DNA from: Candidatus Zhuqueibacterota bacterium
GTDB taxonomy: Bacteria > Zhuqueibacterota > Zhuqueibacteria > Thermofontimicrobiales > Thiofontviventaceae
Assembly (NCBI GenBank): GCA_016931935.1
Contig: JAFGDW010000100.1
Location: forward strand, 41,903 to 105,902
Reading direction: 5' to 3'
Length of the DNA: 64,000 bases
Shown here: positions 43,868-52,552 of the stretch, piece after piece
Position numbering within the stretch: the stretch's first letter is position 1
Layout: every line of letters starts with the position of its first letter
Program-made: the position numbers and the translations under genes
The notes under the pieces: model-generated
What the model was told of the DNA's origin: nothing
The model's database searches: none
What the model saw: the letters and a program-made list of their open reading frames with translations, nothing else

Positions 43868-46072
43868 ATGAATTTATATGCAATCAGTTCTTTAGTTGCA
43901 CTTATATTGTCATTTATGCTTGGGCTTACTGTGATCATAATCGCCCCGAAGCGTTTGATGGGAAAAGCGTTTTTTACCGGTATTCTCTTTTTGTTGATTG
44001 TAGAATTTAGTTTGTTTATGATCTTCTTAAATGAGAGTACCGCCAATCTAATTTTGTGGGGCAGATTGGCAACAGCAAGTTTTTGTTTTTTACCGCCGAC
44101 GTGGGCCCTTATTAGCATCGTTTACGCACGGGCGAATTATCGTGAGCTTCTTCAGCGTCGGGTGTGGTATTTGTCGCTGTTATATACGATTGGGATGGTA
44201 TTTTTTGTATTGCTTTGGCGATTTGATCTGTTCGAAGTTCCAAACACATTTCCCAAAGACATCTTTCTGATCACAAAAGCCGGACGGTTTTTCCTGATTT
44301 TTTCATTGCTAAGTACGGTTTTAATATTAATCAACTTCGAGAACACGCTTCGCCTGACCCGCATCTCATCGCGAAAAGGAAAAAGGGTGCCATTGTATGT
44401 TTTTATAGTGGCCTTTCTTTTCTGGGTATATGCGATCAGTCAAATGTTAATGTACAACCGTATCAGCAGTCAGCTTGCGTTTACCGGTTTCCTTGTCATT
44501 ATCGTCGTCAACATTGTTCTTATTTACTATACAGTAAAATATGGTTTAACACAGCTTGAGGTGAATTTGGGACGGGAGGTTATGTATTCATCGGCGATTG
44601 TTTTTATTGTCGGTGTATATTTACTTATCATCGGTGTGGTTGGGAAAATTGTAAAAATGTCGGGTGGAAGCGTGAACATGTTTCTAACATTTTTTGCTGC
44701 GTTACTCGTTTTTTGTATACTTTTGGCGCTACTTTTTTCCAGAAGTTTGAAGGGACGAATCCGTTTTTTTATTGATCGCAATTTCTACAGAAACAAATAT
44801 AATTATCGAGAACAGTGGGGGAGTTTTAGCGATAGCCTTTCTTCGGTTATCGGGATGGAAGACTTGATTAATACAATCCTTAAAAAGATATCAGAAATAT
44901 TTAGTGTCGAAAGTTCAGTCATTTTTCTGAATGATGATAACTGTGGTAGATTCATTATCGGTGGTACCCGACGAATTCACGGTATAAAAAAATTGACTCT
45001 TGATCGAAATGGAAATTTCATTGACTGGTTCTACCGTTTTGGCGAAGCGATTGAGATTCAACGTATTATTACGGATGCCGAAAATATAGGTGTAAGTGAA
45101 GACGATCTTATTACACTCAAGAATTCGTCCATGAAAATATGTGTGCCTTTAATTACACAGCGACAGTTTCTGGGAATCATCATGTTAGGGGATAAGGAAA
45201 CCGGTGAAAAGTACTCAGTTGAAGATTTTGAATTATTGGAAACCCTGGCGAATCAATCGTCGGTTGCTTTATTAAATGCCCGGCTCAATGACAATTTGCT
45301 CGTGTCGCGTGAAATGGAATCGTTCAACAAATTGTCATCGTTTGTGTTACATGATCTAAAAAATTCCGTTTCAATGCTGTCGATGATTGTTCAGAACGCT
45401 GAAGCAAACTGGGACAATCAGGAATTTCAAAAAGATATGCTGAAAACCATTGGCAATACAACCGGGCGAATTAAAAACCTGATGAGCAAGATAAGCAGTC
45501 TCCCCAAATCATTAGAGCCGAACAGGAAAATGATCCAGGTGAATGATATTATAAATCAGGTTATTAATGATAATCGAATTAGTGAAATCGAAAACATAAA
45601 AGTAAATAAAAATTTAGATGAACTGCCACTTGTTTCCGTTGACCCGGAACTTATGCAACGCGTGTTTGAAAATTTAATTATAAATTCAATTGAAGCGCAA
45701 CCTAAGGGCGGTAGCCTGACCCTGGCGACCCGCATGATTAAAAAAGATGCGCCCCGCTACATGAAAGACAAAAATGATAAACACGACTTCGATTTTATCG
45801 AAATAAATGTATCCGACTCCGGAACCGGAATGTCCGATGAATTTATTCGAACACAATTGTTTCGCCCGTTTAAATCGACAAAAAATAAAGGGCTTGGTGT
45901 CGGGATGTATCAGTGTAAAGAAATAATCAATGCCCATGGTGGTTCCCTTGAAGTAAGCAGTGTTATCAATGAAGGGACGACGTTTAAAATTTTTCTTCCA
46001 TTAATAAACGGGTACGATTATATACCAAAAACAAATAATTGGGCAATTCGGGATAAAATTTTATTAAACTAA
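43868..46072 (+). CDS. prsK: PrsK-like membrane sensor histidine kinase
   Basis: 734 residues. An N-terminal multi-pass membrane region (about eight helices, residues 1-250) is followed by a GAF domain (about 310-470: FSVESSVIFLNDDNCGRFII, KICVPLITQRQFLGIIMLG). The phosphoacceptor helix reads FVLHDLKNSVSMLSMIVQNA (His495). The HATPase_c domain has NLIINSIEAQPKGGSLTLA and NVSDSGTGMS, then FRPFKSTKNKGLGVGMYQCK. This architecture and the HDLKN box match the PrsK family of exosortase-associated EPS loci. The gene 13 bp downstream encodes a PrsR-like sigma-54 activator, its presumed partner. Confidence 0.85.
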   Translation: MNLYAISSLVALILSFMLGLTVIIIAPKRLMGKAFFTGILFLLIVEFSLFMIFLNESTANLILWGRLATASFCFLPPTWALISIVYARANYRELLQRRVWYLSLLYTIGMVFFVLLWRFDLFEVPNTFPKDIFLITKAGRFFLIFSLLSTVLILINFENTLRLTRISSRKGKRVPLYVFIVAFLFWVYAISQMLMYNRISSQLAFTGFLVIIVVNIVLIYYTVKYGLTQLEVNLGREVMYSSAIVFIVGVYLLIIGVVGKIVKMSGGSVNMFLTFFAALLVFCILLALLFSRSLKGRIRFFIDRNFYRNKYNYREQWGSFSDSLSSVIGMEDLINTILKKISEIFSVESSVIFLNDDNCGRFIIGGTRRIHGIKKLTLDRNGNFIDWFYRFGEAIEIQRIITDAENIGVSEDDLITLKNSSMKICVPLITQRQFLGIIMLGDKETGEKYSVEDFELLETLANQSSVALLNARLNDNLLVSREMESFNKLSSFVLHDLKNSVSMLSMIVQNAEANWDNQEFQKDMLKTIGNTTGRIKNLMSKISSLPKSLEPNRKMIQVNDIINQVINDNRISEIENIKVNKNLDELPLVSVDPELMQRVFENLIINSIEAQPKGGSLTLATRMIKKDAPRYMKDKNDKHDFDFIEINVSDSGTGMSDEFIRTQLFRPFKSTKNKGLGVGMYQCKEIINAHGGSLEVSSVINEGTTFKIFLPLINGYDYIPKTNNWAIRDKILLN

Positions 46073-46085
46073 TCCGGATGAAAAC

Positions 46086-47483
46086 ATGAGCACAGCAAAA
46101 CCAACAGACCAAAAAGAAACCATTCTTATTGTTGATGATGAAGAAGGTATTCGCACTCAAATCAAATGGGCACTGGCAAATGAGTATCAGGTTATTACAG
46201 CCAGCAATATCGACGAAGCAATTTCCAGTTTCGAAAATTCCTTTCCACATTTGGTGACGCTTGACATATCATTGACAGAGAACGGCGATCGGGAAGGCCT
46301 GGAAATACTTGAAAAAATAATGAAAATGCGGCCTAAAACCAAGGTCATTATGATTACCGGGCATGATGAAAAAGAAATGGCGCTTAAAGCAATCCAACTT
46401 GGTGCGTTCGATTTTTACCAAAAGCCGATTGAGATTGATGAGTTAAAAGTGATCATTAAGCGTGCATTGTACATTCAGACGCTGGAAAAAGAAAATGAAC
46501 ATTTGAATGCACAGGTAAGGAATGAAAAAGGATTTGCAGACATTATCGGTGATTGTGCACAAATGAATGCCGTGTATGACGTTATGAGAAAAGTGTTGTC
46601 CACCGATGTCCCGGTGTTGATTTATGGTGAAAGCGGTACCGGTAAAGAGTTGGTAGCGCGCGCAATTCATTATCAAAGCTATCGAAAGAATAAGGCGTTC
46701 ATTCCTATCAATTGTGGAGCGATACCTGAAAATTTACTTGAAAGCGAACTCTTTGGACATGAAAAAGGCTCATTCACCGGCGCCTATTACAAAAAGGAAG
46801 GCAAGTTCGAACTAGCGGATCAGGGAACTGCATTTCTCGATGAAATCGGTGAACTTAGCCCAACGCTCCAGGTGAAGCTGTTGAGGTTTTTACAGGAGAA
46901 GGAAATTGAACGAGTCGGGGGAAAACAACCACTAACGGTTGATGTACGCATTGTTGCTGCGACGAATAAGGACCTAGAAAAAGAAATTAAAACCGGTAAC
47001 TTCCGAACGGATTTGTATTATCGACTTGGCGTGATAACGATTAAGCTGCCGCCACTCCGGGAACGAGGCGATGATATCATTTTACTGGCGAGCAATTTTC
47101 TAAACAAATATGCTAAAGAGTACAATAAAAATAGCTTGTATTTTGAAGCATTAGCCCAAAAAAGAATGCTGGAATATGCCTGGCCAGGAAATGTCCGGGA
47201 ATTGGAAAACAGGATCAAGCGTGCCGCAATTATGACGCAATCAAATTTTGTTTCTTGCGAAGATCTTGGACTGGATGAAAACGCTTCAGCTAAACGTGAA
47301 ACGTTGGTAGAAATTGTCGATGATGTTCAAAAACAGTACATAATCAAAGCGCTCAGCAAAACAAATGGTAACATTTCCAAAGCAGCACGTGAATTGGGGA
47401 TCAGCCGGGTAACAATGTATGATTTGATGAATAAGTTAAAAGTTGAAGTAAACAAATATCGAAAAAATCCGGCAATTCAGTAA
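46086..47483 (+). CDS. prsR: PrsR-like sigma-54-dependent response regulator
   Basis: 465 residues, NtrC architecture. The receiver has its acidic pocket in ILIVDDEEGIR, phosphoacceptor Asp60 in HLVTLDISLTENGDREG, and GAFDFYQKPIEIDEL. The AAA+ domain has Walker A GESGTGKE (181-188), the sigma-54-contacting loop GSFTGA (228-233), and FLDEIGELSPTLQVKLLRFL. The C-terminal Fis-type HTH reads GNISKAARELGISRVTMYDL. The unusual receiver sequence after Asp60 and the WAL-ANEYQVI opening resemble PrsR, the activator of PEP-CTERM/EPS genes. Sigma-54-like sites at 35273 and 54056 are likely targets. Confidence 0.9.
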   Translation: MSTAKPTDQKETILIVDDEEGIRTQIKWALANEYQVITASNIDEAISSFENSFPHLVTLDISLTENGDREGLEILEKIMKMRPKTKVIMITGHDEKEMALKAIQLGAFDFYQKPIEIDELKVIIKRALYIQTLEKENEHLNAQVRNEKGFADIIGDCAQMNAVYDVMRKVLSTDVPVLIYGESGTGKELVARAIHYQSYRKNKAFIPINCGAIPENLLESELFGHEKGSFTGAYYKKEGKFELADQGTAFLDEIGELSPTLQVKLLRFLQEKEIERVGGKQPLTVDVRIVAATNKDLEKEIKTGNFRTDLYYRLGVITIKLPPLRERGDDIILLASNFLNKYAKEYNKNSLYFEALAQKRMLEYAWPGNVRELENRIKRAAIMTQSNFVSCEDLGLDENASAKRETLVEIVDDVQKQYIIKALSKTNGNISKAARELGISRVTMYDLMNKLKVEVNKYRKNPAIQ

Positions 47484-47566
47484 TGGATCGCTCCAGGAAA
47501 ATTATTAAATTTAACACAAATTAGAATAACGTAACTCTCATATAATTATATCTAAAGGACAATGCA

Positions 47567-48553
47567 ATGATAAATATAAAATATATATTTTTAATCATTT
47601 TATTATTAATCATAAGCAATGTTCCGCTTCAAGCTCAGGAATACATAATTGGGCCGGACGATGTTTTGAGCATTACATTCTGGCAGCAATCGGAGTTAAA
47701 TACAACTGTTCGAGTGACCAAAAATGGAACAATTAATATGCCCGTTATTGGCACAATTACTGCATCTGGAATGACTCCAACTGCATTAGCAAATAAAATT
47801 GTCGATAAAATATCCATATTTAATAGGAATATTTCGCAAGCATCCGTTGTTGTTACTACGTATGGCAGCAAGTCCGTTTATGTAACCGGCCATGTCAATC
47901 AGCCGGGAAAATATTCCTTTGAAGTGATTCCTGACATCTGGAAAATTATCCTTGAAGCTGGAGGGCCTGCGGAAACAGCAATGTTGGGTAATGTCAAGAT
48001 AATTCGGTCAGGTGAAAATGCGGAAGAAGCATCGACTGTTGATGTCGCCGAATTTGTCGAATCCGGAAATACGAGCATGCTACCGGTAATTCGCCCGGGC
48101 GACACAATTCATGTACCAGGTATCACTCCGGAGCAAGGCGCAGGCGGTGTGGGTACGGTTGGGGGCATAACATCTGCAACTGTTGATGAAAATGTCGTTT
48201 ATGTATATGGACAGGTCGCACGGCCGGGTGGTTATCAATTCACCAAAGACATGAATTTACTTGAAGCTATAATTGTCGCCGGCGGTCCGACACAGCAAGC
48301 AGAGCTGCAGGATGTCAGGGTAATTACCAAAGGACAGCCTTACTCCACAGTCGCTTCAATCGATTTAAAAAAATATTCAAATGAAGGCGTACCTTCGCCG
48401 TTTATGTTGAGACCGGGTGATACTATTTTTATCCCTCAGGTGAATACGTCATCTATTTGGAATATCTTTCAGCGTGGTATTGTTTATGATATTCTACGAT
48501 TAGCAATTTCAGCAGCATCAACCATTGTTATCTACAATCTTTACAGACGTTAA
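47567..48553 (+). CDS. Polysaccharide export protein (Wza-like, two SLBB domains)
   Basis: 328 residues. A signal peptide (about 1-24, ending PLQAQ) precedes the Poly_export domain EYIIGPDDVLSITFWQQSEL, then RVTKNGTINMPVIGTITASG. The first SLBB domain is at about 105-190 (VYVTGHVNQPGKYSF, ILEAGGPAETAMLGNVKIIR) and the second at about 210-300 (VVYVYGQVARPGGYQFTKDM, VAGGPTQQAELQDVRVI). The C-terminal helix LRLAISAASTIVIYNLYRR could span the outer membrane as in Wza. It is followed 20 bp later by the chain-length protein, its usual partner. Confidence 0.92.
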   Translation: MINIKYIFLIILLLIISNVPLQAQEYIIGPDDVLSITFWQQSELNTTVRVTKNGTINMPVIGTITASGMTPTALANKIVDKISIFNRNISQASVVVTTYGSKSVYVTGHVNQPGKYSFEVIPDIWKIILEAGGPAETAMLGNVKIIRSGENAEEASTVDVAEFVESGNTSMLPVIRPGDTIHVPGITPEQGAGGVGTVGGITSATVDENVVYVYGQVARPGGYQFTKDMNLLEAIIVAGGPTQQAELQDVRVITKGQPYSTVASIDLKKYSNEGVPSPFMLRPGDTIFIPQVNTSSIWNIFQRGIVYDILRLAISAASTIVIYNLYRR

Positions 48554-48573
48554 TTGATTTCGTCGGAGCTTGA

Positions 48574-50058
48574 ATGAACCAACAGCAACAGAATACAAAT
48601 ATTGATGTACGTGAGTATTTACAAATTTTTTGGCGACGAAAGTGGTTCTTTATAATTCCCTTTATCATTGGTATTATCGGTGGCATTACATATAGTATGA
48701 TAAGCAAGCCGGTCTATCAATCGTCTTCCGTGGTTCGCATAAATCAGGAACAGCTTTTGTCAGGTGCGATGCGGCGTTTGGTACCAGGCGTGACAGCTCA
48801 GGAACAATTGAATAATCTGCGACGACTGATTACAAGTCATGCTTATCTGAAACGGTTGATTCAAACGCTGGATTTATATAAAGATCCGTTAATTCAGGAG
48901 ATGGCTGCAAAGCAAAAGCAAGCGTTCCCGGATTTATCAACTGAAGAAATTATAGAAATGATTTGGATGGAGCGGTTCAGCAAAATGCTGGTGATCAAAC
49001 AGCAAGGCTCGGATTTTATCCAAATCGCAGCGCTTGGAAGCACACCGACAATGGCGTATAATTTTGCCTATACATTGACTCAGATTTTCATTGATGAGTC
49101 ATTGCGCCGTGAAGTAGGCGGAATTCGTGGCGCTCTGGAATTTAGTTCGGAGCAGATGTCGCTTTATAAGCAGAAGTTGGAAGAATCAGAAGAGCGGCTT
49201 CGAAAATTTCAGGAAGGCGTTTTACAGGAAGACGTTAATAACCAATCAATTTTCGAGACCAATATCGAGCAAGTTCGATCGATGCTGACATCGGTTAGCA
49301 TTGAATTGCGTGAATCAAATGACAGATTAAACAACATCAATGCCGAGCTGTCATCTTACAATATTCAATACAGGACGCCGGTTAGCAGTACGTTACAAAG
49401 CTTGAAAGCACAGCTTCTGGAATCCATTCTGGAAATGTCACGAATGATGTTAACATATTCCTGGAATGATATTAATATTGTACGCACCAATACAAAAATT
49501 GAAAACTTCAGAGATCGTATTCGCCGGGAAATTGAGCGTGATATAAAATCACAATACCAGGAATCAACTGCCGGGGCAGGATCTGATCTGATCGTTCAGA
49601 AAGAAATTATTCTCATGGATATTGATTTTCTGAGACGAAAAAAAGATATGCTCAATAATACGATTTCAATTTACCGGGAAAGTATGTCAAAAGCGCCAAC
49701 ACGCGATTTGACACTGAGCCGGTTGCAGCAGGAAGTTAATGGAAATAGAGAAATATATCAAATGCTGTTGCAGCAAACGCGTGGCTCTGAAATTGAAGAA
49801 GCGTTACAGCGTTCTGCTGCTGAAAACAAATTTACAATTGTTGAGCCGGCAATTAAACCCTTAAAACCGATCGCCCCAAATAAAATAAAGCTTACGCTCA
49901 TGGGAATTGTGGCTGGAGCAGCCATCGGCGCCGGATTAATCTTTTTACTCGAATACATGGATAAATCGTTCAAAAAAGTTGAAGACGTTGAGAAGTACCT
50001 GGGATTACCAGTGCTGGGGACGATACCAAAATTAGAAATAGATGAGATAAAATTCTGA
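48574..50058 (+). CDS. Polysaccharide co-polymerase / chain-length determinant (Wzz/GumC-like)
   Basis: 494 residues. The N-terminal Wzz domain begins DVREYLQIFWRRKWFFIIPF, with a membrane helix at about 22-42. A long periplasmic coiled-coil region (about 185-400: LYKQKLEESEERLRKFQEGV) includes a Pro-containing LKPIAPNKIKLTLMGIVAGA segment that starts the second membrane helix (about 430-455). The C-terminus ends just inside the cytosol (EKYLGLPVLGTIPKL) without a kinase domain. The kinase is a separate gene at 51421, the split arrangement typical of GumC-like/exosortase-type EPS systems. Confidence 0.92.
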   Translation: MNQQQQNTNIDVREYLQIFWRRKWFFIIPFIIGIIGGITYSMISKPVYQSSSVVRINQEQLLSGAMRRLVPGVTAQEQLNNLRRLITSHAYLKRLIQTLDLYKDPLIQEMAAKQKQAFPDLSTEEIIEMIWMERFSKMLVIKQQGSDFIQIAALGSTPTMAYNFAYTLTQIFIDESLRREVGGIRGALEFSSEQMSLYKQKLEESEERLRKFQEGVLQEDVNNQSIFETNIEQVRSMLTSVSIELRESNDRLNNINAELSSYNIQYRTPVSSTLQSLKAQLLESILEMSRMMLTYSWNDINIVRTNTKIENFRDRIRREIERDIKSQYQESTAGAGSDLIVQKEIILMDIDFLRRKKDMLNNTISIYRESMSKAPTRDLTLSRLQQEVNGNREIYQMLLQQTRGSEIEEALQRSAAENKFTIVEPAIKPLKPIAPNKIKLTLMGIVAGAAIGAGLIFLLEYMDKSFKKVEDVEKYLGLPVLGTIPKLEIDEIKF

Positions 50059-50219
50059 AAAAATGGTGATCGATGATAAGTGATCAGTTATCGGTTTTTA
50101 CAGCTTACCGTTCAACGATGACTGATAACCAAATCCATAAGATAATAAGGTCTGATCGTATAACATCAATCTATAAGACATAAATTATAAGTCACCGTTG
50201 TAATGTGGAGTGCTGTTCC

Positions 50220-51443
50220 ATGCAAAATTTTAGTTTGAATTCAAAGGTTTATTACGATAGCAAAGAATACCAGATACGTACGTCTAACAATGGACAATTA
50301 AATAAAGTAATATGCTCACTGTTTCGAGATGGTGATTTTATTAATTCAAAAGAAATAAGTTATAAAGATGTCAAAGATAATGCTGAACTGCTTTCGCTAA
50401 CAAAAAAGTTTCATAATGAACGTAAAACAGAAATCGAACTGTTCTTTCATTTGTCTCAAAAACTAAGTGAGAATGGCAGTGCTGAACTATTAAATATGCT
50501 TGGCCTCATTCTTGATAAATATAATCTGCATTATGAAGCGGTCAAAGAATTTTTGAAAGCGCTCGAGAAACAACCGACATATTCATGGATATATAACAAT
50601 CTGGGAAAATCGTTAACAGCAATCAAGCGCTATGATCAAGCGATGAAGGCATTTCAAAATGCAATTCGAATTACACCGAACTATGCTGATTTTTATAATA
50701 ATCTTGGGAAAGTATATTTGGATAATGGTTCATGCAGTCAGGCAGCTCAGCAATTTGATAAGGCAATTGAATTAAATTCATATTATGCCGAAGCCTATTT
50801 TAACAAAGGAATGACATACATTGCAAATCAAATTTTACGGGAAGATTTTAAGCTTACAACAAACTATAAAACCGAAGCAATCGCCTGCTTCGAGCGCGCC
50901 TGCTTAATGAATCCGAGCTATCAGAACAGCGCTTACACGGAAGCCTTAAGTCTCGTTGACAAACAGGACATGAAGGCGGCGCTCGATAAAATGAAAATCG
51001 CCCGCGATCAAGGGACCCAGCTTACATACATTCATATAAAATATGAATACTTTCTGAAAATATTGTTTTGCGAACAAGATGAAAGTTATGATACGATTTT
51101 GGAATATGTGAATTTTCTCAAGGAACTTATTGAAAACTATCCGGGACATGCGGATCTGTACAATGACTTGGGATTAGCATACAGCATGTTGCGAAATTAT
51201 ATTAATGAAAAAGCAATCGAAAGTTTTGAAAGCGCATTAAAAATAAATCCCAAATTTGAGCAGGCAAAACGAAACTTAAAACTCTCAAATTACGAGAAAG
51301 TCGGTTCAGAGCTCTTTCTTAAGGCAATAACGTTCAGCGAACGGGTGAAAGAACCGAAAAAGTTACCTGAAAAACAGAAAAAATTAGTTATCTCGGAAAA
51401 TAAGAAAGATTTATGGTACGATGCAGAAACAGAAAAATTTTAG
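50220..51443 (+). CDS. TPR-repeat protein
   Basis: About 407 residues. A short N-terminal region (VYYDSKEYQIRTSNNGQLNK) resembles no family I recognise. At least five TPR units follow: LGLILDKYNLHYEAVKEFLK, NNLGKSLTAIKRYDQAMKAF, NNLGKVYLDNGSCSQAAQQF, YFNKGMTYIANQIL, and DLGLAYSMLRNYINEKAIES. There is no signal peptide, so it is probably cytosolic. ATG 50220 is chosen (GGAG about 11 bp upstream). It overlaps the start of the tyrosine kinase gene by 23 bp, so translation is probably coupled and the two proteins may interact. Confidence 0.8.
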   Translation: MQNFSLNSKVYYDSKEYQIRTSNNGQLNKVICSLFRDGDFINSKEISYKDVKDNAELLSLTKKFHNERKTEIELFFHLSQKLSENGSAELLNMLGLILDKYNLHYEAVKEFLKALEKQPTYSWIYNNLGKSLTAIKRYDQAMKAFQNAIRITPNYADFYNNLGKVYLDNGSCSQAAQQFDKAIELNSYYAEAYFNKGMTYIANQILREDFKLTTNYKTEAIACFERACLMNPSYQNSAYTEALSLVDKQDMKAALDKMKIARDQGTQLTYIHIKYEYFLKILFCEQDESYDTILEYVNFLKELIENYPGHADLYNDLGLAYSMLRNYINEKAIESFESALKINPKFEQAKRNLKLSNYEKVGSELFLKAITFSERVKEPKKLPEKQKKLVISENKKDLWYDAETEKF

Positions 51444-52128
51444 TCCGATATATCAATGGTACGATGATGAATCATTAATTTCCACAGAATTCAGACGATT
51501 ATATTCAAAGATACGACATTTAAATCCACGCAAAGAAATCAAGAATCTGTTAATAACCAGCGCCACAATGGGCGAAGGAAAAAGTACCACGGCAGCGTTA
51601 TTATCAGTCATTATTTCAAAATACAGAAACACCAATACGTTGCTGATTGACTGTGATTTGCGGCGGCCAACCATCCATAAAATTTTTGGAGTGGAGCGCA
51701 GAAACGGATTTATTGATGTTGTTAATGGAAAGCACGAGCTTAAGCATTATCTGAAAAGCACATTTGTTCCCAAATTAAAAGTATTAACTGCTGGAAATCT
51801 TACCGGAAATCCTTCTGAAATATTCAATATGCCCCACTTAAAGGATTTGTTTTCCGAGATAAAATTTTATTTTGACACAATCATTGTGGATTGTGCGCCA
51901 GCGATACCTGTCAGCGACCCATTGGTGCTTAGCTCGGAGATGGACGGAGCACTTATGGTAGTAAAAGCCGGCAAAACACCGCGGGAAGTCGTCAAGCGTG
52001 CAACCGATCTGCTTACCGATGCAGGTGTCAATATCTTTGGCGTGGTGATAAATAATTACGAGCGCGTATTACCGTATTATTATAACTATAAATACGATTA
52101 TTACCAGGCGCCTCAGGAACTTGTTTAA
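51421..52128 (+). CDS. Bacterial tyrosine autokinase (BY-kinase, CpsD/CapB-like)
   Basis: 235 residues, cytosolic partner of the Wzz/GumC-like protein. Walker A is ITSATMGEGKSTTAALLSVI (GEGKST at 51-56), Walker A' is TLLIDCDLRRPTIHKIFG, and Walker B is TIIVDCAPAIPVSDPL. The C-terminal tail is tyrosine-rich (YYYNYKYDYYQAP), the autophosphorylation cluster whose cycling controls polymer length and export. The upstream residues STEFRRLYSKIRHL are also conserved. The following 424 bp carry only repeats, so this probably ends the transcript. Confidence 0.93.
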   Translation: MQKQKNFSPIYQWYDDESLISTEFRRLYSKIRHLNPRKEIKNLLITSATMGEGKSTTAALLSVIISKYRNTNTLLIDCDLRRPTIHKIFGVERRNGFIDVVNGKHELKHYLKSTFVPKLKVLTAGNLTGNPSEIFNMPHLKDLFSEIKFYFDTIIVDCAPAIPVSDPLVLSSEMDGALMVVKAGKTPREVVKRATDLLTDAGVNIFGVVINNYERVLPYYYNYKYDYYQAPQELV

Positions 52129-52267
52129 ATCTAAATTGAGCAAATAGCTTTTGGCAAAGAGCCATCCTGAAAAATTACGTAATGGTCATAAACATTTAAT
52201 TTAATATTTTCATTTAGTATCCAATCAATAAAAGATGGTTGTTATAATTTAAGCGTATGCTTTCACA

Positions 52268-52324
52268 CTTCGACTTCGCTCAGTGTGAAGTGGCAGCGCT
52301 TCTTCATGCTGAGCGAAGTCGAAG
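52268..52324. repeat. Inverted repeat of the CTTCGACTTCGCTCAG family
   Basis: CTTCGACTTCGCTCAG (52268-52283) and its exact complement CTGAGCGAAGTCGAAG (52309-52324) face each other across 25 bp. This sequence is a familiar dispersed intergenic repeat in many bacterial and metagenomic genomes and forms a 16-bp stem. Confidence 0.75.
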
Positions 52325-52397
52325 CATGAAAATACCTTACCATTTATACCATAACTTATTGAAAGGATACTTCATTTAGTCACTTTATTTTATGACT

Positions 52398-52499
52398 ATA
52401 CTGAATTCAAAGTGGTTTTGAGGCCGTCCATTAGAGATGCCATCGCTCAAATCGATGGCATCTCTTTGTACCAATCTAAAACCACTCTGGATAGAGTAT
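52398..52499. repeat. 102-bp nested palindrome, MITE-like or structured RNA
   Basis: The inner stem AGAGATGCCATCG (52433-52445) pairs perfectly with CGATGGCATCTCT (52453-52465) around a 7-nt loop. Outer arms AGTGGTTTT (52411-52419) with AAAACCACT (52478-52486) and ATACT (52398-52402) with AGTAT (52495-52499) continue the pairing; the outer 22-nt arms match at about 18 positions. The length and shape resemble a small inverted-repeat element. Confidence 0.65.
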
Positions 52500-52552
52500 T
52501 CATCGGTTTTGATTTCGCATAATTCAAACAATGCTACTAAACGGAGATAATC

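Larger units (their letters stand above)
52129..52552. other. 424-bp gap with two palindromic elements
   Basis: The gap between the tyrosine kinase and the deacetylase-like gene contains a CTTCGACTTCGCTCAG inverted repeat (52268-52324) and a 102-bp nested palindrome (52398-52499). Neither is followed by a T-run. An ACGGAGA ribosome-binding site lies just upstream of the next gene (TTG start). Confidence 0.6.
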
